Shown here one piece after another: positions 8,735-16,693 of a DNA stretch of 64,000 nucleotides; position 1 is the stretch's first letter, and each line of letters opens with the position of its first letter. The DNA is from Dongia mobilis (GTDB lineage Bacteria > Pseudomonadota > Alphaproteobacteria > Dongiales > Dongiaceae): assembly GCF_004363235.1 (NCBI RefSeq), contig NZ_SNYW01000008.1, positions 1 through 64,000 of the forward strand. The letters run 5' to 3'. The translations under genes were made by a program, and so were the position numbers. The notes beneath the pieces are model-generated. The model was given only the letters and a program-made list of their open reading frames with translations, was not told the origin of the DNA and ran no database searches.

Positions 8735-9358
8735 GTGCACCCAAATATGACGGACGTCACAGGTCCCGCCGAAACCCATCCGGGCGCGAAACGCCCCTAT
8801 CGCCAAGCGCGCCGCGCCGCCCTGACAGCGGAAACACGCAAGCGGATCGTGGCGGCGACGGTCGAACTGCACGGCTCGGTCGGCCCCGCCCGCACCACCT
8901 ACAGCATGATCGCCGAGCGAGCCGGCGTACAGCGGCACACGCTCTATGCCCATTTCCCCGACGAGGGCAGCCTGTTCGAGGCCTGCTCCGGCCTGGTCCT
9001 GGAGCGCGACCCCCAGCCCGATCCCAATGCCTGGGCGGGGATCGAGCGGCCGCGCAAGCGGCTGAAGGCCGGGCTTGGGGCCCTCTATGACTGGTACGGG
9101 CGCAATGCCGGGCTGCTGGCCGCCGTGCTGCGCGATGCCGAGTGGCACGCGCCGACGCGCGAGATCCTGGCCCGCCGGCACGGCCCGATCATGGCCGCCT
9201 ATGCCCGCATCCTGGGGGAAAGACTGGACCGGCACCAGTTGGCCCTGCTCCATCTCGCCCTCGCCTTCCCCACCTGGCGCGCGCTGGTTCTCGAAAGCGG
9301 GCTCGATCCTGCAACGGCGGTCGAGCTGATGGCGGAGGCGATCTTCGGGAAGAAGTGA
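8735..9358 (+). CDS. TetR-family transcriptional regulator
   Basis: The 207-residue protein has an N-terminal helix-turn-helix (TRKRIVAATVELHGSVGPARTTYSMIAERAGVQRHTLYAHFPDEGSLF) of the TetR type at about residues 33-80, followed by an all-helical ligand-binding domain. It is divergent from the ODP-type metallohydrolase, with an operator-like palindrome in the 86-bp gap. An in-frame ATG at 8747 is an alternative start 4 codons in. The ligand is unknown. Confidence 0.85.
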   Translation: MHPNMTDVTGPAETHPGAKRPYRQARRAALTAETRKRIVAATVELHGSVGPARTTYSMIAERAGVQRHTLYAHFPDEGSLFEACSGLVLERDPQPDPNAWAGIERPRKRLKAGLGALYDWYGRNAGLLAAVLRDAEWHAPTREILARRHGPIMAAYARILGERLDRHQLALLHLALAFPTWRALVLESGLDPATAVELMAEAIFGKK

Positions 9359-9374
9359 GCGCCGCCGCGGAAAG

Positions 9375-10226
9375 TCACCCCGCCAGCACGAAATCGCGCA
9401 GGGCGGCATCGACTTCCGGCGCGCGGCCGAACCAGGCCTCGAAGCCGGGTCGGGCCTGGTGCAGCAGCATGCCGATACCGTCGACCACGACATGGCCGCG
9501 TGCCCGGGCGGCAGCCAGCAGCCCCGTTTCCAGCGGCGCATAGACGATGTCGTCGACCACGGCTTCGGGTGCCAGGGCGCCCAAATCGATCTCCAGCGCC
9601 GGCTGGCCGGTCATGCCGAGCTGGGTGGTGTTGACGAGGAGGGCGGCGTCCTTCAATGCCGCGCCGCGCTCCTCCCAGGCGACGACCTCGAGCGCGCCCA
9701 GTTCCTTGGCCAGTTCCTCGGCCCGGCTGATGCTGCGATTGGCGATGACGACGCGCCTGACGCCCTCATCCTGCAGCGCCACGGCAATGGCGCGCGCGGC
9801 GCCGCCGGCACCGAGGATGACGGCACTGCCGGCATCGGCGCGCCAGGAGGGGGCACTCGCCTGCAGATGTTCGAGGAAGCCGAAGCCGTCGGTATTGTCG
9901 CCGAGGATGCCGCCGTCCTCCTGGACGATCAGCGTATTCACGGCGCCGATGCGCCGCGCGCGCGGGCTGATGTCGTCGACAGCGTCGAAGGCCGTCTCCT
10001 TGTGCGGCAACGTCACATTGGCGCCACGGAAACCCAGTTTAGGGAGTGCCCGGATCGCCTCGACGATGTCCTCGGGCGTGGTCGCGAAAGGGAGATAGGC
10101 GCCGTCGATGCCGTATTTCCGGAGCCAGTAGCCGTGGAGGCGCGGGGAACGCGAATGGCTGACCGGCCAGCCGAACACGCCGGCGACCCTGGTCCGGCCG
10201 CTATGGGTGAAGATCTCGCCGCTCAT
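9375..10226 (-). CDS. aroE: Shikimate dehydrogenase
   Basis: AroE reduces 3-dehydroshikimate to shikimate with NADPH in aromatic amino acid synthesis. The 283-residue product has the substrate site SHSRSP, the catalytic lysine in NVTLPHKE, the aspartate in GDNTDGFG and the nucleotide loop GAGGAAR. The ATG at 10226 overlaps the maf stop as ATGA, so the two are translationally coupled. The order ppsR-maf-aroE next to oriC is conserved in alphaproteobacteria, but the coaE and dnaQ genes that often follow are absent here: a convergent TetR gene comes next. Confidence 0.95.
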   Translation of the reverse strand: MSGEIFTHSGRTRVAGVFGWPVSHSRSPRLHGYWLRKYGIDGAYLPFATTPEDIVEAIRALPKLGFRGANVTLPHKETAFDAVDDISPRARRIGAVNTLIVQEDGGILGDNTDGFGFLEHLQASAPSWRADAGSAVILGAGGAARAIAVALQDEGVRRVVIANRSISRAEELAKELGALEVVAWEERGAALKDAALLVNTTQLGMTGQPALEIDLGALAPEAVVDDIVYAPLETGLLAAARARGHVVVDGIGMLLHQARPGFEAWFGRAPEVDAALRDFVLAG

Positions 10227-10828
10227 GAAGCCACCATGCCATGTTCGCGGAGGATCGCAAGCACGGGGAGAAGCGGCAGGCCGAGGATGGTGAAGTAGTC
10301 GCCGCGCACGCGGGCGAATAATTGCGCGCCCAGGCCTTCCAGCTGATAGGCGCCGACGCTGCCCAGCACGTCGGCGCCGGCGCGGGCCAGATAATCCTCG
10401 AGAAAATCGTCCGAGAAGGCGCGCATGGTGAGCTCGGCCCGGTCGACATGGTGCCAGATGCGGCTGCCGTCCTTCAGCAGCACGACAGCCGACAGGAGGA
10501 CATGCGCGCGCCCGCGCAGGGCACGCAATTGTTCCCGCGCCGCGGCCACATCCGCCGGCTTGTCGAACCAGGCGCCGTCGCATGCCAGCATCTGGTCGGA
10601 TCCGAGGACGAAGCAACCGGCAGGGCAGCGCCGCGCCACCGCAGCGGCCTTCAACCCCGCCAGCAGGGTGGCGGTTTCCTCGACCGAGGCATTCTCGGCG
10701 CGGCAGCTTTCCTTCACCGCCGCCTCGTCGACGGCGGGCTTCATGATCTCGAAATCGAGGCCCGCTTCGCACAGCAGCCGAGCCCGCGTCGCACTGCCGG
10801 AGGCGAGGATCAGCTGCGGCATGCTCAC
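10223..10828 (-). CDS. maf: Maf-family nucleotide pyrophosphatase
   Basis: Maf proteins hydrolyse non-canonical or methylated nucleoside triphosphates. The 201-residue product has the N-terminal phosphate-binding signature LILASGSATRARLL, the catalytic GSDQML region and GAYQLEGLGAQLF near the C-terminus. Two starts are possible: a GTG at 10828 that overlaps the ppsR stop as GTGA, or the ATG at 10822. The overlap pattern seen elsewhere in this operon favours the GTG slightly. Confidence 0.9.
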   Translation of the reverse strand: MSMPQLILASGSATRARLLCEAGLDFEIMKPAVDEAAVKESCRAENASVEETATLLAGLKAAAVARRCPAGCFVLGSDQMLACDGAWFDKPADVAAAREQLRALRGRAHVLLSAVVLLKDGSRIWHHVDRAELTMRAFSDDFLEDYLARAGADVLGSVGAYQLEGLGAQLFARVRGDYFTILGLPLLPVLAILREHGMVAS

Positions 10829-11706
10829 TTTGCTTCGGCGAGGCGCTTGTCGCGGTGTTCGGAGAGCATCTGGATGATGGTGGCGGCCGTTTCCTCGATC
10901 GAGCGGCGGGTGACGTCGATCAGCGGCCAGCCATGTTCGGAACAGAGCCGCCGCGCCTGGGCCACCTCGTCGCGCACCGATTGCGGATCGATGTAGTCGG
11001 ATTGCTCGTCCTTGGCGATCATGGCGAGGCGGTTGCGGCGGATCTGCACCAGCTGGTTGACATCCTTGGTGAGGCCGACGATGAGCGGCTTCTTCACCAG
11101 AAAGAGTTCCGGCGGCAGCGGGCAGCCGGGCACCAGCGGCACATTGGCCGCCTTGATGCCGCGATTGGCAAGATAGATGCAGGTCGGCGTCTTCGACGAG
11201 CGGCTGACGCCGAGGAGAATGACATCCGCCTCGTCATAGGTGCGGGCCGATTGGCCGTCATCATGGATGAGGGCGAAATCCATCGCCGCGATGCGGTCGA
11301 AATATTCGGCGTCGAGCGCATGCTGGCGGCCGGAGAGGCCGCGCCCTGCCTGGCCAAAATGTTCCGTAAGCGCCCCCATGATGGGATCGAGCACCGAGAC
11401 ATGCTTGACGCCGAGGCGCCGGCAGCCATCCAGCAGATGCTCGCGCAGGCGGTCATTGACCACGGTGAAGAGGACCAGGCCGGGATGCGCCTCGATGCCG
11501 GCCAAGACCTTGTCCATCTGGCCGGTGGTGCGGATGAGCGTCCAATGATGCTCGATCGGATGCGCGCGCTCGAACTGCACCAGGCAGGCGCGCGTCACCG
11601 AATTCAGCGTCTCGCCGGTCGCATCCGAAACCAGATGCAGGTGCAGCTGGGCCGCAACCGGCGGCACCAAATTTTGCTGGTCACTGGTGGAGGTCGTCGC
11701 AGCCAT
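10825..11706 (-). CDS. ppsR: Pyruvate, phosphate dikinase regulatory protein (DUF299; RP001 homologue)
   Basis: This family catalyses both ADP-dependent phosphorylation and Pi-dependent dephosphorylation that switch PPDK or PEP synthase off and on. The 293-residue product has LHLVSDATGETL at the start and the P-loop-like GVSRSSKTPT in the middle, both diagnostic. In many alphaproteobacteria this gene flanks the chromosome origin on the side opposite hemE, and that is the arrangement here. It leads the ppsR-maf-aroE operon with stop-start overlaps. Confidence 0.93.
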   Translation of the reverse strand: MAATTSTSDQQNLVPPVAAQLHLHLVSDATGETLNSVTRACLVQFERAHPIEHHWTLIRTTGQMDKVLAGIEAHPGLVLFTVVNDRLREHLLDGCRRLGVKHVSVLDPIMGALTEHFGQAGRGLSGRQHALDAEYFDRIAAMDFALIHDDGQSARTYDEADVILLGVSRSSKTPTCIYLANRGIKAANVPLVPGCPLPPELFLVKKPLIVGLTKDVNQLVQIRRNRLAMIAKDEQSDYIDPQSVRDEVAQARRLCSEHGWPLIDVTRRSIEETAATIIQMLSEHRDKRLAEAK

Positions 11707-11801
11707 TCCTTGCCTGCCGGTCTTGCGGCGCCGATACTTTGCCGCACGAGGTCAATCATTCACTCGTCCACAGGGCAGCCGTTGATAAGCGGCCGGAATT
11801 C

Positions 11802-11810
11802 TGTGGATAA
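11802..11810 (-). other. DnaA box, perfect consensus
   Basis: TGTGGATAA is the exact complement of TTATCCACA. It is in the left third of the candidate oriC. Confidence 0.75.
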
Positions 11811-11901
11811 AAGGGGTGCACCGGATCTGTCCCCGTTGCCTCTCGACTCATGACATTGCTTTTCCCGCCTGACAAGCCTGCTGCCTGCCCGGTTCGAGTC
11901 A

Positions 11902-11910
11902 CGTGGATAA
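11902..11910 (-). other. DnaA box, one mismatch
   Basis: CGTGGATAA differs from the consensus only at the outermost base. Confidence 0.6.
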
Positions 11911-11945
11911 GTGTGGCAGCACTGTTCTCGACCAGCCGATCCCCG

Positions 11946-11954
11946 TTATCCACG
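11946..11954 (+). other. DnaA box, one mismatch
   Basis: TTATCCACG faces the box at 11902-11910 across about 35 bp, forming an inverted pair. Confidence 0.6.
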
Positions 11955-12190
11955 TCATTCCCGGTGACAGGGAAGTGGCGAACCAGGCGGCATTCCAACC
12001 GATTTGTCCCGGGACTTTTGCCGGGGTTGCGCCATCCCGCGGCCGGGACCGGATTTCCCCAGGCGTTTGTCGAGGATGCCGGGAATTCCGGGGATTCAAC
12101 TGATTCACCGCACATCATCATCTTCCACCTAGAGTCTTATCTATTAGAGTTGTAGGAAGGGAACCGGATCGGGAAAGGCGGAAACTCATC

Positions 12191-13231
12191 ATGAAGACGG
12201 CCGACAAGCTGCTGATACGTGCCCTGCGCGGCGAGACCCTGTCCCGGCCGCCTGTCTGGCTGATGCGCCAGGCCGGGCGCTATCTGCCGGAATACCGGGC
12301 GACGCGGGCGAAGGCCGGCAGCTTCCTCGACCTCTGCTACAGCCCGGAACATGCGATCGAGGTGACGCTGCAGCCGATCCGCCGCTTCGGCTTCGATGCG
12401 TCGATCCTGTTCTCGGACATCCTGGTGGTGCCGCATGCCCTCGGCCAGAAGGTTGCCTTCGAGGAAGGCCGTGGTCCGGTGCTGGAGGCGCTGGCCGATG
12501 ATGCGGCGGTGGCGCGCCTTACCATGGACCAGTTCCATCAGCGCCTGAAGCCGGTCTATGAGGCGGTGAGCGGGATCCGTGCCGCACTGCCGGCGGAAAC
12601 GGCACTGATCGGCTTTGCCGGTGCCCCCTGGACGGTAGCGAGCTATATGATCGAGGGTGGCTCGTCCAAGGATTATGCCAGGATCAAGGCCTGGGCCTAT
12701 GGCCGGCCGGATTCCTTCCAGCGCCTCATCAATCTGGTGGTCGAGGCGACGGCGCAATATCTCAATGCCCAGATCGAGGCGGGGGCCGAGGCGCTGCAGC
12801 TGTTCGACAGCTGGGCTGGGTCGCTGGACCATGCGGGTCTGCTGCGCTGGTGCTATCAGCCGATGAAGGCGATCATCGACCGGGTCAGGATGAGCCATCC
12901 GGACGTGCCGGTGATCGTGTTTCCGCGCGGCGCCGGCGCCGGCTATCTCGATTTTGCGCGGCAGCCCTTCATGCATGGCCTTGGCCTCGATACCGGCGTG
13001 CCGCTGGACTGGGCCTTCACCCAATTGCAGGGTCGCCTCGCTTTGCAGGGCAATCTCGACCCGCAATGGCTGGTGGTGGGTGGTGAGGGCATGCGCCTTG
13101 CTGCGACGCGCATCCTCGATACGCTCGGCCATGGTCCCTTCATCTTCAACCTTGGTCACGGCATCGTGCCGGAAACGCCGCCCGAGCATGTCGCCGAGCT
13201 GGTGGAACTGGTGCGGAACTGGCAGCGATAA
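12191..13231 (+). CDS. hemE: Uroporphyrinogen decarboxylase
   Basis: HemE converts uroporphyrinogen III to coproporphyrinogen III in heme synthesis. The 346-residue protein has the N-terminal signature MRQAGRYLPEYR, the FSDILVVPHALG segment and GFAGAPWT, all standard. The ATG at 12191 follows a purine-rich leader. It is the first gene to the right of the candidate oriC. Its usual neighbours hemH, hemJ and rho are found about 10 kb away on the opposite strand. Confidence 0.96.
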   Translation: MKTADKLLIRALRGETLSRPPVWLMRQAGRYLPEYRATRAKAGSFLDLCYSPEHAIEVTLQPIRRFGFDASILFSDILVVPHALGQKVAFEEGRGPVLEALADDAAVARLTMDQFHQRLKPVYEAVSGIRAALPAETALIGFAGAPWTVASYMIEGGSSKDYARIKAWAYGRPDSFQRLINLVVEATAQYLNAQIEAGAEALQLFDSWAGSLDHAGLLRWCYQPMKAIIDRVRMSHPDVPVIVFPRGAGAGYLDFARQPFMHGLGLDTGVPLDWAFTQLQGRLALQGNLDPQWLVVGGEGMRLAATRILDTLGHGPFIFNLGHGIVPETPPEHVAELVELVRNWQR

Positions 13232-13245
13232 CGCGCCGGCGGGAC

Positions 13246-13758
13246 ATGGTGGCCGTGGCAAGTTCCGAACCCGCATTCGTCCCGACCGGCGCGATCCTCC
13301 GCACGGCCATCGGCTGGATCGACATCCGTGCCGATGAGGAAGCGGTGACTCAGTTGCACTGGCGTGCGATCGAGCCCGGGGTGCTGGTATCCAATCCCTT
13401 GGCCGAGGAAGCGAAGCGCCAGGTCGAGGCCTATCTTGCCGGCCGGCTTACCCGCTTCGACCTGCCGTTGCGCTATGCGGGCAGCGAGTTCGCCCGCCAT
13501 GTCTGGGACATGCTGCTGCGCATTCCCTATGGCGAGACGCGGCGCTATGGCCATCTTTCGGCCCTGATCGGCGGCGAGGCCACCGGCAATGACGCCCGCG
13601 CCATCGGCAGCGCCTGCGGCCAGAACCCGATCGCCGTCATCATTCCCTGCCACCGCGTCATCGGCGCCGCGGCGCTGGGCGGCTATAGCGGCGATCTCGG
13701 CCTCACCGCCAAACGCTTTCTGCTGGATCTGGAAAAAGGCCAGGGCCGGCTGTTCTGA
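13246..13758 (+). CDS. ogt: Methylated-DNA--protein-cysteine methyltransferase
   Basis: This suicide repair enzyme transfers O6-methyl groups from guanine to its own cysteine. The 170-residue protein has the reactive motif IPCHRVIG, the helix-turn-helix region with IPYGETRRYGHLSALIG and the arginine-finger area typical of Ogt/MGMT. It starts 14 bp after hemE and is probably co-transcribed with it. The first residues (MVAVASSEPAF) lack the usual zinc-binding Ada-like extension, so it is the single-domain form. Confidence 0.93.
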   Translation: MVAVASSEPAFVPTGAILRTAIGWIDIRADEEAVTQLHWRAIEPGVLVSNPLAEEAKRQVEAYLAGRLTRFDLPLRYAGSEFARHVWDMLLRIPYGETRRYGHLSALIGGEATGNDARAIGSACGQNPIAVIIPCHRVIGAAALGGYSGDLGLTAKRFLLDLEKGQGRLF

Positions 13759-13849
13759 GGGGATGATTTGGCGGAAATCCGTCATTTCAGGCCGCCGCGG
13801 CGCCTTGACGCCCCTGCTTCCCGCCTGCCATGGTGCCCCCGTCAATACG

Positions 13850-14013
13850 TCTTCAGGGCGGGGTGAAAGTCCCCACCGGCGGTAGGATTTAGGGGCGACC
13901 CTGGATCGAGCCCGCGAGCGCCGGCAGGAACTGATCCTGCCGGGTCAGCAGATCAGGTGCGCTGCGCCAGCGGCAATTCCTGGGCCGACGGTCATAGTCC
14001 GGATGAAAGAAGA
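13850..14013 (+). ncRNA. FMN riboswitch (RFN element)
   Basis: The conserved RFN landmarks appear in order: TCTTCAGGGCGGGGTGAAAG (13850), CCCCACCGGCGGTA, AGCCCGCGAGCG, GATCAGGTG, GCCGACGGTCATAGTCCG and the closing GATGAAAGAAGA. It lies 119 bp upstream of ribB on the same strand. FMN binding is expected to reduce ribB expression. Confidence 0.95.
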
Positions 14014-14029
14014 CGAGATCGTGACGGCC

Positions 14030-14123
14030 GCCCTGGCGGTCCCGCGCCCTGCGCGCGGGATTCTGCCCAGGGCTCATTTCACGAGATCGCCCTGGAACGT
14101 TTGTCGCAACCCTTTGCGAGGAG
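14030..14123 (+). promoter_or_regulatory. Putative FMN riboswitch expression platform with RBS hairpin
   Basis: The sequence CCAGGGC (14067-14073) can pair with GCCCTGG at 14030-14036 or with an identical GCCCTGG at 14089-14095, so two exclusive folds are possible. A 7-bp stem CCCGCGC/GCGCGGG (14041-14047 with 14053-14059) sits inside the first. A further hairpin TCGCAA/TTGCGA (14104-14109 with 14114-14119) covers part of the GAGGAG ribosome binding site (14118-14123). No T-run follows, which favours translational or Rho-dependent control. Confidence 0.5.
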
Positions 14124-14132
14124 CGTTTCACC

Positions 14133-14789
14133 ATGCCGAAACTGATTTCCCAACTTGAACTTGGTCGCGTCCGGGCGCGTGTCGCCGCCGGCATCACCGC
14201 CATGCAATCCGGCCTGCCGGTGGTCATGGCCGATGACGACGACCGCGAGAACGAGGCCGATCTGGTGGCCGCCGCCGCCACGCTCAGCCATGACGTCATG
14301 GCCCGCATGATCCGCGATTGCAGCGGCATCGTCTGCCTGTGCCTCGACGGCGCCACGGTGGAGCGGCTGGATCTGCCGATGATGGCGACCAACAATGACA
14401 GCCGCTTCGGCACACCCTTCACCGTATCGATCGATGCCAGGTTCGGCACTACCACCGGTGTCTCGGCGGCCGACCGCCTTGCCACCGTGAAGGCCGCCAT
14501 CGCGCCACATGCCAAGCCGGGGGATTTCGTGCGCCCCGGCCATATGTTCCCGCTGCGGGCGCAGCCCGGCGGCGTGCTGACCAGGCGCGGGCATACCGAG
14601 GGCTCGGTCGATCTCGCGGTGCTGGCCGGGCTGGGTTCCGCCGCGATCCTGTGCGAGCTGATGACCAGGGATGGCGAGATGCTGCGCGGCCGCCAGGCCA
14701 AGGCCTATGCCCGGCGCAACGGCTTTCCCTATCTCACCATCGCCGACCTCGTCGCCTATCGCGAGAACGAGCTGGCCCAGGCGGCGTAG
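14133..14789 (+). CDS. ribB: 3,4-dihydroxy-2-butanone-4-phosphate synthase
   Basis: RibB makes the four-carbon unit of riboflavin from ribulose 5-phosphate. The 218-residue protein is the stand-alone form with no GTP cyclohydrolase II domain. It has the acidic loop VVMADDDDRENEADLV, FTVSIDAR, GHMFPL and RRGHTEGSVDLA, which hold the metal and substrate ligands. The ATG at 14133 has GAGGAG nearby, and the gene is preceded by an FMN riboswitch, so it should be repressed by flavin. Confidence 0.96.
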   Translation: MPKLISQLELGRVRARVAAGITAMQSGLPVVMADDDDRENEADLVAAAATLSHDVMARMIRDCSGIVCLCLDGATVERLDLPMMATNNDSRFGTPFTVSIDARFGTTTGVSAADRLATVKAAIAPHAKPGDFVRPGHMFPLRAQPGGVLTRRGHTEGSVDLAVLAGLGSAAILCELMTRDGEMLRGRQAKAYARRNGFPYLTIADLVAYRENELAQAA

Positions 14790-14831
14790 AAGGGTCGGCG
14801 TAGCGGGGGAAATGGCTCGCCCGATGCTTGT

Positions 14832-14921
14832 TGTCATCCCCCGCGAAGGCGGGGGGTTCCACGAGTTGTTTTTTCACGTGCTGACAAAATCGTGGATGGC
14901 CCGCCTGCGCGGACCATGACA
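14832..14921. repeat. REPIN-like palindromic repeat, copy A
   Basis: Two GC-rich palindromes face each other: TGTCAT-CCCCCGC...GCGGGGG at the left and GGATGGCCCGC...GGACCATGACA at the right. Inner CCACGAG and CGTGGAT motifs are separated by a spacer of about 30 bp. It is the same family as copies at 44487 and flanking the GIY-YIG gene at 48788. It sits between ribB and the quinone reductase gene. Confidence 0.75.
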
Positions 14922-14930
14922 ACTGATGTG

Positions 14931-14966
14931 ATCGCGCGTGGCCATCGCGCGTGGCCATCGCGCGTG
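14931..14966. repeat. Tandem 13-bp repeat, 2.8 copies
   Basis: The unit ATCGCGCGTGGCC starts at 14931, 14944 and 14957 (last copy partial) directly next to repeat copy A. It is probably a slippage product. Confidence 0.7.
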
Positions 14967-15034
14967 ACCGGGGATGACGTTCGCCGATACGCCCGCTATG
15001 CTTTCCAGCAAACCGATCCGCGGAGCAAGACCCC

Positions 15035-16024
15035 ATGACCATTCCTACTGAAACCCATGCCATCCGTTTCGCGCAGACTGGCGGACCCGAGGTGATGCGC
15101 TGGGAGAAGGTGAAGCTCGAGGCGCCGAAGCCGGGCGAGATCACCATCGAGAACAAGGCCTGCGGCCTCAATTTCATCGACACCTATCATCGCAGCGGGC
15201 TCTATCCCTTGGCCCTTCCCTCGGGCCTCGGCCTCGAGGGCTGCGGCATCGTGCGGGCGGTTGGTGACGGTGTCAGCGCGCTCAAGGTCGGCGACCGCGT
15301 CGCCTATTGCGCGGCCCCTGCCGGCGCCTATGCCGAATGGCGCAACTATCCCGCCGACAAGGCGGTCAAGGTGCCGGATGCCATCGACGACAAGACCGCT
15401 GCCGCGATGATGCTGCAGGGCATGACCACGGAATACCTCATTCGCCGCACCTATCCGGTGAAGGCGGGCGACTGGGTGCTGTTCCATGCCGCGGCGGGTG
15501 GCGTCGGCTCGATCGCGGTGCAATGGCTGAAGCATCTGGGTGCCACGGTCATCGGCACCGCCGGCGGGGCCGAGAAATGCGCCAAGGCGAAGGCGCTGGG
15601 CGCCGACCATGTGATCGACTACCGCGCCGAGGATTGGGTCAAGCGGGTGCGCGAGATCACCGACGGCAAGGGCGTGCATGTGGTCTATGACGGTGTCGGC
15701 AAGGATACCTGCATTCCCTCGATGGATTGCCTCAGACCCCGTGGTTATCTGGTCACCTTCGGCAATGCCTCGGGGCCGGTGCCGGCGATCGAGCCCCTCA
15801 CCCTCTCGCAGAAGGGATCGATCTTCCTCACCCGCCCGACGCTTGCCGCCTATACCGGCACCCGCGCGGAACTGGAATTGTCGGCCCATGCGGTGATGGA
15901 TGTGGTGGCGAAGGGCATCGTCAGGATTGCCGTCAACCATACCTATCCGCTGAAGGACGCCGCCCAGGCGCATCGCGATCTCGAGGGCCGGAAGACGACC
16001 GGCTCCGTCGTGCTGCTGCCTTGA
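15035..16024 (+). CDS. NADPH:quinone oxidoreductase (MDR family)
   Basis: The 329-residue protein is a zinc-free medium-chain reductase of the quinone oxidoreductase type, close to QorA. Visible landmarks are NFIDTYHRSGLYPL, GLEGCGIV and the NADP-binding AAAGGVGSIAVQWLKHLGATVIGTAG. The C-terminus HRDLEGRKTTGSVVL is typical. It probably reduces quinones or enals with NADPH in the cytoplasm. The following gene begins 27 bp later and may be co-transcribed. Confidence 0.9.
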   Translation: MTIPTETHAIRFAQTGGPEVMRWEKVKLEAPKPGEITIENKACGLNFIDTYHRSGLYPLALPSGLGLEGCGIVRAVGDGVSALKVGDRVAYCAAPAGAYAEWRNYPADKAVKVPDAIDDKTAAAMMLQGMTTEYLIRRTYPVKAGDWVLFHAAAGGVGSIAVQWLKHLGATVIGTAGGAEKCAKAKALGADHVIDYRAEDWVKRVREITDGKGVHVVYDGVGKDTCIPSMDCLRPRGYLVTFGNASGPVPAIEPLTLSQKGSIFLTRPTLAAYTGTRAELELSAHAVMDVVAKGIVRIAVNHTYPLKDAAQAHRDLEGRKTTGSVVLLP

Positions 16025-16050
16025 GGGAGGCGGCCAAGGGGCAGGGCCTC

Positions 16051-16656
16051 ATGGCCGCCCGCGTCATCTGCTGGCAGCCCGTTTGGAATGCGCGGTTTCC
16101 CGGCATCGGGATGGAGCGCCTGGTGCTGCAGGAAGGCCCGCAGGAAGGCTGGGCGGAGAGCGTCATCCTCGGCATGACCGAAGGCGGCGTCTCGTTCCGG
16201 GTCGATTACCGCCTGGAATGGGACGCGGCCTGGTTCCTGCGCAAGGCGGCGATCGAACGGCGGATGGGCGCTACGTGCCAGTCGCTGGAACTGGCGCATA
16301 ATGGCGCCGGCAACTGGCGCGACGGCAGCGGTGCCGCGCTGCCGCATCTTGCCGGTTGCATCGATATCGACATCTGGCCGACGCCCTTCACCAATACCTT
16401 CCCGATTCGCCGCGCGCCGCCCGCCGCCCCCGATAGCCGCGCCGAATATGCCATGGCCTGGGTCGATGCGGTCTCGGGGCCGGAGATCACCGTGAAGCCG
16501 ATGCGCCAAGGCTATACGCTGCTGCGCGACGGGCGCTATCTCTACGAAAATCTTGACGGCAATTTCCGCGCGCATCTGCCGGTCGATGGCGACGGCCTCG
16601 TGCTGGATTACGAGGGCGTCTTCCGCCGCGTGCCGGCGACGGCAGAAGCGCCCTAG
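16051..16656 (+). CDS. Putative glycolipid-binding family protein (PF06475-like)
   Basis: The 201-residue protein resembles the putative glycolipid-binding family: it begins with an Arg/Trp-rich strand (VICWQPVWNARFPGIGMERLVL) and continues WAESVILGMTEGGVSFRVDYRLEWDAAWFLRKA. The C-terminal half has DIDIWPTPFTNTFPIRR. No signal peptide or membrane helix is visible, so it is likely cytoplasmic. The start at 16051 is the first ATG after the quinone reductase stop. Biological role unknown. Confidence 0.7.
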   Translation: MAARVICWQPVWNARFPGIGMERLVLQEGPQEGWAESVILGMTEGGVSFRVDYRLEWDAAWFLRKAAIERRMGATCQSLELAHNGAGNWRDGSGAALPHLAGCIDIDIWPTPFTNTFPIRRAPPAAPDSRAEYAMAWVDAVSGPEITVKPMRQGYTLLRDGRYLYENLDGNFRAHLPVDGDGLVLDYEGVFRRVPATAEAP

Positions 16657-16693
16657 ATCGTTTCACGTTTTCCTGAAACAGCCGCCTTCATCC

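Larger units (their letters stand above)
11707..12190. other. Candidate chromosomal replication origin (oriC)
   Basis: This 484-bp gap contains no convincing gene and lies between ppsR and hemE, the position of the Caulobacter and Rickettsia origins. It holds one perfect DnaA box (TGTGGATAA, 11802-11810) and two with one mismatch (11902-11910 and 11946-11954). Two more have two mismatches (11764-11772 and 11780-11788). There are five GANTC (CcrM-type) sites at 11845, 11896, 12093, 12102 and 12132. The stretch 12095-12160 before hemE is relatively AT-rich and may be the unwinding element. No TTAA-N7-TTAA CtrA site is seen. Confidence 0.8.

Noticed and set aside
12137-12145. TTATCTATT as a further DnaA box
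   Set aside because: Three mismatches to the consensus in the conserved half.
11756-12155. Open frames of about 100-120 codons on both strands inside the ppsR-hemE gap
   Set aside because: Composition is unlike neighbouring proteins, no ribosome binding site or domain is visible, and they cover the DnaA boxes; best explained by chance in GC-rich DNA.
14871-14886. TTTTTCACGTGCTGAC resembling a parS site
   Set aside because: The right arm does not match GAAACA; it is part of REPIN-like repeat copy A.
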